Positions 54,060 through 64,000 of a stretch of DNA of 64,000 nt are shown here, piece after piece (position 1 is the stretch's first letter; each line of letters starts with the position of its first letter). Where the stretch lies: positions 868,001-932,000 of the forward strand of contig JARFIW010000599.1 of NCBI GenBank assembly GCA_036346225.1, read 5' to 3'. Both the position numbers and the translations under genes were made by a program. The notes beneath the pieces are model-generated. The model did no database searches. It was given only the letters and a program-made list of their open reading frames with translations, and was not told where the DNA came from. This DNA is from Platerodrilus igneus (Eukaryota > Arthropoda > Insecta > Coleoptera > Lycidae).

Positions 54060-55470
54060 CGGTGAAAAATTCCGCTTTTATATCTGCTGGTACCTTTCGG
54101 CAGGAAAAGAAAACCTTTAGATGGTTTTGTAATTGATCACCACCGACCTACTCAATCAAAATTAGCATCCTTTATAAGCTCTTAGTATCTTGTATGAGTA
54201 TATGACTTTGCAATAAACCACCATCGCCTTACAGAAAAACTAATATCCTCTACGCCTCCTGATACTTCTCGCCTCGAAAGGGAAACCTTTAGATGGGTTT
54301 GCAATTGACCACCATCGCCCTACAAGAAGAAAATTAATATCCCTATCGGTTCCTGATAGTTTTTGGCTGGGAAAGAAATCCTTTAGATGGTTTTGTAATC
54401 GGCCAGTTTCGCCCGACTAGAAAGAGGACTAATATCGTTTCTAATCTCCTAATACCCTTCGGTAGGAAAGAAATCTTTTAGATAGTTTTGCAATCGATCA
54501 TCAACGGTTTACTAAAAAGAATACTAGCATCCTTTATAGACCCCTACTATCTTTTGAGAGGAAAAGATCTCTTTTAGATGGCTTTGCAATTAACCACCAT
54601 CGCCTTACAAGAAAACTAATATCCTCTAAAACCTCCTGATACTATACGCCTGGAAAGAAAACCTCTAGATAGTTTTGCAATCGACCACCATCGCTCTACA
54701 AGAAAGAGGACTAATATTTCGCCCGATCTCCTAGTACCATTTGGCAGGAAAGTAAGTCCTTTTCGTGATTTTGTAATCGATCACCATCGCCCTACTAAAA
54801 GAAAATTAGCACCCCCTTAGAAACTTCTACTGCTTTTTGGCAAAAAAAAAATCCTTTAGATAGTTTTGTAAACGATATTTACCCTACAAGAAAGAGGACG
54901 AACTTGAATCTCCCTTACGATCTCGCAATATCCTTCGGCAAGAAATGAAATCCAGTAGATGGTTTTATAATTGATGACTATCGTCCTGCAAGAAACAGTA
55001 CTAATATCTCTTATCGTATCCTGATAACTCTCACGAGGAAATGAAATTTTTTATATGATTTTTCAATAGACCACCATCGCCTTACAACAAAAAGGATTAA
55101 TATCTTGTATGATCTACTGATAGGTTTCAGCAGGAAAAGAAATGAGCCACAATCGCCTTACAAAAAATAATATCCCTATAGGCTCCTGATACCTCTAGCA
55201 AAAAAGGAAAACGTTTAGATAGCTTTGCAACCGATCACCATCGTCCTATAGGAAAGAAAACTAACATCCCTTATAGGTTCCTGATACTTTTTGGCAGGAA
55301 AAGAAATTCTTCACATGATTTGCAATAAACTGCCATCGCGAACAAGAAGAGGACATATCCGATCTCCTAATACCTTTCGGCTGGAAAAGAAATCCTTTTA
55401 ATGGTTTTGCTATGATTACCAATGCTCTACAAGGAGGAAAACTAGCATTCATGATAGGCCCCTGGGCAGA
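54060..55470. repeat. degenerate ~95-bp tandem repeat (satellite), about 15 units
   Basis: A core TTTAGATGGTTTTGCAAT-GAC-CACCATCGCCCTACAAGAAA...TAATATC..T...CTCCTGATAC...GGCAGGAAAAGAAATCC recurs at about 54118, 54200, 54290, 54383, 54479, 54575, 54666, 54762, 54857, 54957, 55052, 55216, 55314 and 55399, most spacings 91-100 bp. It lies upstream of the FAR start-codon exon, probably in the 5' intron. Confidence 0.85.
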
Positions 55471-55499
55471 ACTTCAACTGTAAACAAGAAATGCTGAAG

Positions 55500-57700
55500 A
55501 TTATCTTAAAGGATGAATAAGATGGTTATTCGAAAAGGGGCTGAGAGGAATAGATTTCTTAGCCGGTGATCAGTTCGGCGTTACCTGATTTAAACCGGTC
55601 TAAGCTTACTGTAACTAATGCCAGACAGAGAGAACAAGGAAGATCTGCTACTTCATTTCTTGATGATCTGGCACTCACTGTAGTTTTACAATACTCTGCT
55701 GTGCCAGTTCCTAAAATGCCTCAATACATTCTCATACTAGTTTTGATAACACCTTCTTACTTGTTAGAGCCTAAGTGCCGCCTGGATGTCAGACCCAATA
55801 TAGACTTACCTTCTAAAGAAAGATTCTTTTATGCTTTCCCGTACGCTTTGAGGTTTGAAAAACAGTGGCATAAACCCCTAAAGAAAAGCTTATTCAAGCC
55901 TCGGATCTCTCGCTATAGAGCCCAAATCTAGAACCGGTTTCGCATCTAGAGACATCCGTGTACCAGGCCATGCTGCCAGCAGGTAGGCTACCCTTCTATA
56001 CCTCACATTCCCGTTCTGAAAAAGTTTAAGAGTGTCCCCGGCCGCTGTTGGGCAATCATTTGGTCCGTACGCATCTCGAACAGATGCCATCAATTTCCCC
56101 CAACCAATCTCGTATATACCGTCCCTTTAATTAGTCTGGACGAAAGGTTCTTGAATTTGTACAGTTATAGTATTGTTTTCCTACAACCACCATATGTGGC
56201 AAGAGAAGGCCAAGCAGTTGTGGAGTAGAACATATTGCCCCCGTCTAGCTTAGTTTTGGTGTTTATTTGCTCAATTTTGGGCCACCACATCAAACCTGTA
56301 TATATTATCGCTGATCTAATCTCACCAGTGTACAGGCAGGATCTTTGGTTCTAGTTCCCAGGATTTGCAGCAAGTACGTCTAACTAGAGCTCAAAAGTTT
56401 TCGGCTTACGCATCACCTTGTCTATCTGATTGATTCCAAGGGAGTTTGGAGTCTAGAATGACCCCCAAATATAAAACCCTGCCGACAGACCAACTTTGAT
56501 ACCATTAAGAAAGAGAGAATTCCCTCAATCTAGCTTCTTCGTTTAAAGTGTGCTAAGGTGGACTCTTGAGAACTAACCTTAAGACATTCCCCTGTTGCGC
56601 ACCTCTTTACTATTTTCAGGGTTTTTTGCACATGGTTCCTGATAACGCTATTGTGTTTATCCTCCACTAAGACCATCGGATCATCAGCATATTCTAACGG
56701 TGTAAAACCTTGCCTAGTCAACTCTCATAACAGTACGCCTATGACACAGTTCCACCACTCCTGGGGACAGCCCCTTGCCACCCAGACCGCCATGGTATCA
56801 TCTAGAGTGTCATCCTTGCTCTTAGCATGCAGTCAATCCACCTGCAGCAAACCTCTCCATACCAACAGCTCTAGTAACCAATGCGGTGAAGCTGAGATAT
56901 GTATTGTCAAAACCCCCATCAATATCCAGAGAGGCACCCTGAAAGACTTCTTTGTTACCTAAAGCCTTTTCCACTCTGAGGACCTGGTCGTGGGCAGTCA
57001 TTTCTGTTAAAGTACTTTTCTAAAGGCATACTACATCGAGTGTAGTGGATTGTTTGTCAAAGCACTTTTTCCATCATCTTAAGAAGAAAGGATATAAGCC
57101 TTATTGGCCTATAACTTTTTGCCCGCGAGCGGTGCGTACGGACAGGATTTGCGGTTTGTTAAAACTACCCTAGTTAACCTTTGCCTGAGCAGGAGGTAGG
57201 TAAGTCAAATTAGCCCTCAGAACTCTGCAGATCAAGCACAGCATACGATCTTATTCATTTTGTAGCAAGGCTGAGAAAATCCTGTCCGTGCCGGGAGATT
57301 TGTATGGTTTGAAAGTATTTATCGCCCATTTTGTTTTTTAAAAGGTAATTTTTCCTTCGCATGAGATGCCCTCCCTTAGAGGGCGTCAAGTTTCTGAGTG
57401 TACCACTCAAAAAGTGATTGCTCCAATTCTATCAAACCAGAAAAGTAAGTCCGGAACAAAAGAGCCATCGTTTCTTTTCCATTCCCGGTAAAAGTACCAT
57501 CTCCAATAGACTGTGAGATAATTGAGCACTAGGTGTCCTTTCAGAGAATCTTTTCTGAGTCTGACCCACTCGGGTATACTTCGACATACTCACAGTACCC
57601 TCTCCACAATTCTCTCTTAGCCTTCCTCAATGCTTTATTGTACTTATTAGAAGTTCGTTTGTACACCTCCCAATTACCCGATTTTTAGCTTAATTAAAGT
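55500..57700 (-). mobile_element. R1/I-type LINE, degenerate
   Basis: Minus strand, from the linker (NKYNKALRKAKRELWRGYCE, about 57660-57600) through SYRPISLLSSFLKMMEKVL (RT block, about 57120-57060), LDIDGGFDN, the YADD box at 56670-56690 and a post-RT region IYTGLMWW (about 56300). Stops and frameshifts are common. The downstream limit is uncertain. Confidence 0.7.
56530..56721 (-). pseudogene. LINE reverse transcriptase, YADD block
   Basis: GFTPLEYADDPMVLVEDKHN carries the catalytic YADD with both Asps intact. VQKTLKIVKRCATGECLKVS follows, matching the helix and GL.VNP-type block after it in R1/Jockey/I RTs. It is a short remnant; the rest of the RT lies in other phases around it. Confidence 0.75.
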
Positions 57701-58619
57701 GAGCTTTTGTCTATTCCTTCAGTTGTCTGAATTTAAAGTTTCAACACGGAACCTTCCAAGTGGCTTTCCTCTCCAATTCAAGGCAGTTTTCTTTGTATGC
57801 TAAAATAACCGCGTTGGTAATGTACTACGCGACCGTTGTATGTTATTTCAATTGCATTCACGGTTTCTTGTATTTTTTGCCACAACTCCTCGTTAGAATT
57901 AATTTTTTCGCTTTAATCTATTCCCTTGGTTGTCTACAAGAAACACGTAAACAGGAAACACAGATAATATAAGGTACGATACAAAGACCTAGATAAGAGA
58001 ATCTACGAATGAACACTCCACTACATTATCTATAATGCACTATTCCTGAACAAGCAGTTATACGATCGTCAAGACAAGAATTCTCTCAAAGTGCGCTTCC
58101 AACAACTTGTAAACCACGACCCTTCTTCGTTCGTCGTCCTGATTGGTCGGAAGGGCGACATATGTCTATTGCGAACAGTGAGTCATATGTAACATTCCTT
58201 TCCCAAGGTATAAAAACGGCAAATACAAAAGGTAATTCACAGAAGCCTAATTTCTAAAACTAAATTACACAAATATGTGTAAGATACCTAAATTAATTAT
58301 ACAAAAACATGCCATATAATTAATTATTTTCTAAAATCATTTCTGAAGATAGACGCCATATAATTATAAATTTCTCAAAACTACTAGTTTTAGAGGCCAT
58401 ATCGTATGAATATGAATCGAACAGATTTAATAGCTTTACCAACCTGCAAAATAATATACCGGGTATTCCATTTAAAAAAAAAGTTCTTCCTATTCAAAAT
58501 TTGCAAAAGTTTAGGTATGATTGCAAAATAATCTTGTATAACTAAATGGGCAAATATTTTCGTATTTAGCAAGGAACGACCTTTGTTTATTATATATACA
58601 GTTTAAAGAAGTGTAAGTT
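57701..58619. other. no recognised feature
   Basis: A/T-rich; no supported exon, repeat or RNA gene. Confidence 0.4.
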
Positions 58620-58635
58620 TTCGGTAGTCTACGGA

Positions 58636-60260
58636 ATTCTTCGATTTCGATTTCGGTTACGGTTACGGTTTCGGTTTCGGTTTCGGTTTCGGTTTCAGTT
58701 TCGGTTTAGGTTACGATTACGGTTTCGGTTTCGGTTTCGGTTTCGGTTTCAGTTTCGGTTTCGACTTCGACTTCGGTTTCGGTTTCGACTTGGACTTGGA
58801 ATTGGGCTTGGACTTGGACTTGGACTTGGACTTGGACTTGGACTTGGACTTGGACTTGGACTTGGACTTGGACTTGGACTTGGACTTGGACTTGGACTTG
58901 GACTTGGACTTGGACTTGGACTTGGACTTGGACTTGGACTTGGACTTGGACTTGGACTTGGACTTGAACTTGGACTTGGACTTGGACTTGGACTTGGACT
59001 TGGACTTGGACTTGGGTTTGGGTTTCGGTTACGGTTACGGTTACGGTTACGGTTTCGGTTTCGGTTTCGGTTTCGGTTTCGGTTTCGGTTTCGATTTCGG
59101 TTTCGATTTCGATTTCGATTTCGATTTCGATTTCGATTTCGATTTCGATTTCGATTTCGATTTCGATTTCGATTTCGATTTCGATTTCGATTTCGATTTC
59201 GATTTCGATTTCGATTTCGATTTCGATTTCGATTTCGATTTCGATTTCGATTTCGATTTCGATTTCGATTTCGATTTCGATTTCGATTTCGATTTCGATT
59301 TCGATTTCGATTTCGATTTCGATTTCGATTTCGATTTCGATTTCGATTTCGATTTCGATTTCGATTTCGATTTCGATTTCGATTTCGATTTCGATTTCGA
59401 TTTCGATTTCGATTTCGATTTCGATTTCGATTTCGATTTCGATTTCGATTTCGATTTCGATTTCGATTTCGATTTCGATTTCGATTTCGATTTCGATTTC
59501 GATTTCGATTTCGATTTCGATTTCGATTTCGATTTCGATTTCGATTTCGATTTCGATTTCGATTTCGATTTCGATTTCGATTTCGATTCGTTCGATTTCG
59601 ATTTCGATTTCGATTTCGATTTCGATTTCGATTTCGATTTCGATTTCGATTTCGATTTCGATTTCGATTTCGATTTCGATTTCGATTTCGACTTCGAACC
59701 CAACTTGACCTCGACCTCGACCTCGACTTTGGCCTCGACTTCGATTTTAACTTCGACTTCGAATTCAACCGATATCTATTTTGCGTGTGAGTTTAATTTT
59801 GACTTGACCTCGTTTTTAATTTCAATTTCAAATTCATGCTGAAATTGTGCTTCGATTTCAGTTTCCACTTCGAATTCGATCTTGGTTTCTACTTTGTCTT
59901 CGATTTCGAATACAAATCCGACGTCGATTTCGCTTTTGATTTTGACTTCGATTTGGACTTTGATATCGACTTCGATTTCGAATTTGATTTCTACTTAGAT
60001 TTCGAGTTTGACTTCGACTTTACTTGATGTCATTATTGCGTTTGAGGATGATTTTGACTGGATCGCGATTTCAATTTCGATTTACAATTCAAAATCGAAT
60101 TGAATTTTGACTTCGGTTTCCACTTCGATTTCGACCTCGACTACATCTTCGATTTTAATTACTCATTCAACGTCGATTCCGTTTTTGTTTTTCACTTCGA
60201 TTTGGTCTTTGAATCGACCTCTTTAAATTCAACTTCGACCTCAATTTCGACTTCTGTTTT
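58636..60260. repeat. hexanucleotide array (TTTCGG, TTGGAC, TTTCGA) of ~1.6 kb
   Basis: In order: TTTCGG/TTACGG units (58636-58790), an almost pure (TTGGAC)n block (about 58791-59010, ~36 units), TTTCGG/TTACGG again (59011-59098), a nearly perfect (TTTCGA)n block (59099-59692, ~99 units with one phase slip at 59587) and a decaying tail of TTCGAYTTYGA-like units to 60260. The three frames of the hexamer stay open on both strands without being genes. Confidence 0.95.
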
Positions 60261-60619
60261 TTAAAATGTTCAAACTGCCTTTCCCGATAATACTATGCTT
60301 AAATTTTAAACTAAATTAATTCCGTGGATATATCATAATCCAACAGCATAATTATTTATCGAAATATTAATTTCTTATCAAATAACTACGAACTTTTTAC
60401 AGCCTCAATTTCACGTATAATTATTTCTAAATTGCCAACAAACAAAAATAGCGTGAACTGTACTCAGCATATCCAGGAACGTCAATCATTCACTTTTTTT
60501 ATTGAATATCGACACGTAGATCACCCAATTCTATCTAATTAATTTCCAACCTTGATTGAAAAATAAAATCCGTTTATCACCCTTTCATTGAATAATTTCA
60601 GCCATATGTAAGATAAATA

Positions 60620-60740
60620 TTGGGGATACAATCCAATAAATAGCCATACAGTCCACTTCAGTTGAAGAGTAGAACCGACACTTATAGAACAATAGAATAC
60701 GGCTGAGGTAAGTCGATATATAAAAATTATAAGACCCCTT
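60620..60740 (+). repeat. fragment repeated at 5085-5195
   Basis: Shares GAACAATARAA...GGTAAGTCGATATA and AAAATTATAAGACC with the leader in front of the BEL/Pao gag. It is probably a relic of the same element family. Confidence 0.5.
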
Positions 60741-61725
60741 TCGCGTTAACACCCCTTGTGCGGGCTACTGTTAGTTTGCTGATTGTACTTTTACTTTTTC
60801 CTTGTACGCAAGGATTACTCTAACAACATGTATATTCATTACTTATTCCCTGTCATTGTAGATATCCGTTGCGGAATAATAAATAAATAAAACCCGCGCG
60901 TGAAAGGCGGTAAATCCCCCAAGTATATGAAATGTTCAGCAATGTTCCACAGAAGTTAAAAGCTGTATCTAAATACCTCAATATTATGCATTCAAATCAG
61001 GAAATTGCTTAACAACAATTAACTTTTCTTTCTCCATTACAAAATAATAACATGGAATTTTATATTAAGGTATTTAGAACACGACACGGTTTAAAAGCAA
61101 CATCGAATAACACGATAACTTACGTTTACTAGGTCTTGCAGACAATTCTGTATGTATCACTAACTGGCACTAAGTAATACATAAATTGAGCTATGTAAAA
61201 TATATTTATAAAATATATATTACAAATAGAATTGAAGGAGTAGGTACATGTAATAAGCAAATTACAATTACATCAGAACTTATTGCAACAAATTGGCTGT
61301 GATTGGGGGAGACGTCAGGTGTTGTAATTAAAACTTAAGTATAAGAGGGTAATTACTCCAAGTAATTATATTTTTTGTACAGGACGAGGATCCACCATCG
61401 TTACTGTGCCAAGGTCTGTTCCACGTGAATTAAATAGACAACATTTAATTTCAAAGTAAGCAAATTATTGGATTGTTATTAAGATTAAAAAGTGTTACGG
61501 AAGAAGCGCGCGTAAACAATTGCTTAAATACCGATGACGCATACGCCAACTTGCAGATTTAGTTTCAAAAGGGACTTCCTGGTTTGTTAATTTAATGTAA
61601 TGACATGCAGAATGCCACAAAATATGATTGATTCGACTGCGTTTAGTTATTAATTTGTGAAGAGAGGACAACCCTTGTGCAGCTCGTCAGATTGGTGAAC
61701 TTCTCTCTTCAGAAAAAGCCAACTG
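60741..61725. other. no recognised feature
   Basis: A/T-rich DNA without a supported gene or repeat. Confidence 0.4.
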
Positions 61726-63599
61726 TGTGTGAAGTTAGCACCCCATTTTTTAAAAATCATGATTTTGAAAGTTGTTCCAGATTGTTCTAGTCTTGTACCG
61801 TATTGTTCCAATTCGACATTATTTTATTCCAAAAGATTCCTTGAAAATTTGGAAAAAACCCATTTTGTTACTGGCACCTCATTTATCGAAAATCGTGGTT
61901 TTGGCCATCGCTTAACATTGTTCTAGTTGTTCCAAGCATTGTTCCAAAAGGATAATTCCGTATCTAAATGATTCTTCAAAAAAACGGCAAAAAACATTTT
62001 TTTGCTGGCACCCCATTTTTCAAAAATCGAAATTTTGGCCTTTGATTAAGATTGTTCTAGTTGTTCCAAACATTGTTCCAAAAGGTCAATTCCGTATCTA
62101 AACGATTCTTCAAAAAAACGGCAAGAAACGTTTTTTTGCAGGCACCCCCATTTTTCAAAAATCGAAATTTTGGTCTTTGATTAAGATTGTTCTAGTTGTT
62201 CCAAACATTGTTCCAAAAGAACAATTCCGTATCTAAACGATTCTTCAAAAAAACGGCAAAAAACGTTTTTTGCAGGCACCCCCATTTTTCAAAAATCGAA
62301 ACTTTGGCCCCCGATTAAAATTGTTCTAGTTGTTCCAAACATTGTTCCAAAAGGCCAATTCCGTATCTAAACGATTCTTCAAAAAAACGGAAACAAAGGT
62401 TTTTGGACAAACAAGACTGCCGGGCCAAGAGTAAACATACCTTTCCCTTCTTGCTCCAATTGATAACTTTTTGCTCTGACCTGTTCTAAGCCTAGAAAAC
62501 ATAGTTCAGCAGTATGAATCTCCTACCACCAGCGGTTCTCCCAAAAATCGATGTTTTTACTATATCGACAAGAGTAAACATAGCCTTCCTCTTTTGTTCC
62601 AATGACTAACTTTTTGTTCTGAGCTGCTCTAAGCCTAGAAAACATAGTTCTGCAGTATGAATCTCCTATCAACAACGGTTCCCTCAAAAATCGATGTTCT
62701 TACTATATCGACAGGAGTAAACATAACCTTCCTCTTCTGTTCCAATGGCTAAGTGAGCTGTTTTAAGTTTTAAAAACCTAGTTCTGCATTATGAGTCTCC
62801 CATCTCCACCAGTTCTCCCAAAATCGATGTTTCTACTGTATGGAAAAGAGTAAATATAGTTTTTCTCTTTTGTTCTATATAGCTAACTTTTTGTTCTGAC
62901 CATATAGTAATCATCGTTTTCATTACAAAAATAAGAAGGAAATTATGAATGGATGTGTTTGACAAGGATACTATGTCATGGAACGATACGCCAATAAACG
63001 TATATACCTATAAAATCTACGTGGGTTTTTCCTAACGTAAAACATCGATTTTTGGAAGAACCGCGGGTGATATGAGATTCATACTGCAGAACTATGTTTT
63101 CTAGGCTTAGAACAGCTCAGAACAAGTTATTTATTGGAGCAAGAAGGAAAATGTATGTTTACTCTTGGCCCGGCAGTCTTGTTTGTCCAAAAATCTTTTG
63201 TTCCATTTTTTTTGAAGAATCATTTAGATACGGAATTGTCTTTTGGAACAATGTTTGGAACAACTAGAACAATCTTAATCAAGGGAAAAAATTTCGATTT
63301 TTGAAAAATGGGGTGCCAGCAAAAAAATGTTTTTGCCGTTTTTTTTGAAGAATCGTTTAGATACGGAATTATTCTTTTGGAACAATGTTTGGAACAACTA
63401 GAACAATGTAAAGCGATGGCAAAAACCGCGATTTTCAATAAATGGGGTGCTAGTAACAAAATGGGTTTTTTTCCAAATTTTTGACGAATTTTTTATAATA
63501 AAATAATGTCGAATTGGAACAATGCAGTACAAGATTAGAACAATCTGGAACAACTTTCAAAATCATTATTTTTAAAAAATGGGGTGCTAACTTCACACA
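61726..63599. mobile_element. foldback-type element with tandem-repeat arms
   Basis: Ends TGTGTGAAGTTAGCACCCCA (61726) and its reverse complement (ending 63599). The left arm has five ~135-bp units (GGCACC-type starts at about 61736, 61872, 62007, 62141, 62275), then four ~140-bp units with GAGTAAACATA...TCCT (about 62430-62900). The right arm repeats both types in reverse with fewer units (63020-63599). No coding region and no clear target duplication. Confidence 0.85.
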
Positions 63600-64000
63600 T
63601 AAAAATCTGATACTTACAAACTTGCTTCAAGTGAGAATACTCAAAATGCCTTCTAACCAAATTCAGCTTAAGTCCACTTTACGAGCATATTTTGATTTTT
63701 AATCTAAAGGGGCGTGGGTGACATACAGGTTAAACGATGTACTGGTTAGCCACAGTGGTGCGTAAGGGGTCCTGTGAAAGAACAAATATATTTTAGGGGT
63801 GTGCAATTTGCAAACCGAAAAAACTTTTCTAACTGCAGGGTTATTTACCTTGGAAGGTTGTTATGTTTATTTTCGACGATATATTCAAATACATCCGTTT
63901 TTGTGGTAATTCGTTTTTAATTCACCTAGTTTCTGTTTCTATACAAAACCTCATTATGTATTTTTACCGCGCAATCATAACATTTCTTTCAAATCTATTC
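63600..64000. other. no recognised feature
   Basis: Nothing supported beyond the foldback element. Confidence 0.4.

Noticed and set aside
54060..55470. CRISPR-like array
   Set aside because: Units are ~95 bp, degenerate along their length, without constant repeats and unique spacers, in an insect-type genome.
55566..55931. 121-residue plus-strand protein
   Set aside because: No family recognised; it overlaps the end of a minus-strand LINE and lacks supporting signals.
58749..59842. Long open frames encoding Arg-Asn, Lys-Ser or Asp-Phe repeats
   Set aside because: They follow automatically from the hexanucleotide array (six bases = two codons) and exist on both strands; no start context, splice sites or family support a gene.

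Overview
This is a stretch of eukaryotic, A/T-rich, intron-containing DNA. It is almost certainly an insect genome, plausibly a beetle (inference from the mix of mobile elements and a fatty acyl-CoA reductase gene; the species cannot be fixed from sequence alone). Only one host gene can be supported: a fatty acyl-CoA reductase (FAR) on the minus strand. Its start-codon exon lies at 53387-53928, a second exon at 53173-53342, a third at 39958-40140 and the terminal exon at 17861-18122. The gene therefore spans at least 36 kb here, and its introns are packed with transposable elements. One or more middle exons, expected between 39957 and 18123, were not found.

Layout. 0.3-3.2 kb: an intact-ended mariner-type element with ~495-bp terminal inverted repeats (TIRs), abutting a small MITE. 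3.5-4.8 kb: two LINE tails and a tRNA-derived SINE. 5.1-10.5 kb: a decayed BEL/Pao retrotransposon with recognisable Gag, protease, RT, RNase H and integrase. 10.6-13.9 kb: two long direct repeats. 13.9-17.8 kb: an RTE-type LINE on the minus strand, split by an LTR-derived insert that carries three tandem tRNA-Lys-type primer-binding sites. 17.9-18.1 kb: last FAR exon. 19.3-26.9 kb: a mosaic of inverted BEL/Pao fragments, gypsy 3' ends, LTR pieces and a SINE. 28-39.5 kb: solo LTRs and a pol-less gypsy element with both LTRs. 40 kb: FAR exon 3 between two inverted solo LTRs. 43-51.5 kb: gypsy gag and pol, interrupted by a LINE, solo LTRs, a SINE and a 73-bp mini-retroposon; this pol ends in a macrodomain resembling TARG1/OARD1. 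51.5-53 kb: RT fragments, a solo LTR and a truncated SINE. 53.2-53.9 kb: first FAR exons. 54.1-55.5 kb: a degenerate ~95-bp satellite. 55.5-57.7 kb: a second LINE. 58.6-60.3 kb: a huge hexanucleotide array. 61.7-63.6 kb: a foldback element with arms made of tandem repeats.

The window reads as a record of nested insertions. Target-site duplications could be read directly for three SINE copies, five solo LTRs, a LINE, two 73-bp elements and two larger LTR-like inserts. Two SINE insertions have an unoccupied paralogous site elsewhere in the window. The most unusual signals are the 73-bp double-hairpin retroposon that shares a 3' hairpin with the SINE family, the macrodomain at the end of a gypsy Pol, the solo-LTR families whose 5' ends are perfect or near-perfect palindromes, and the tandemly triplicated primer-binding site.
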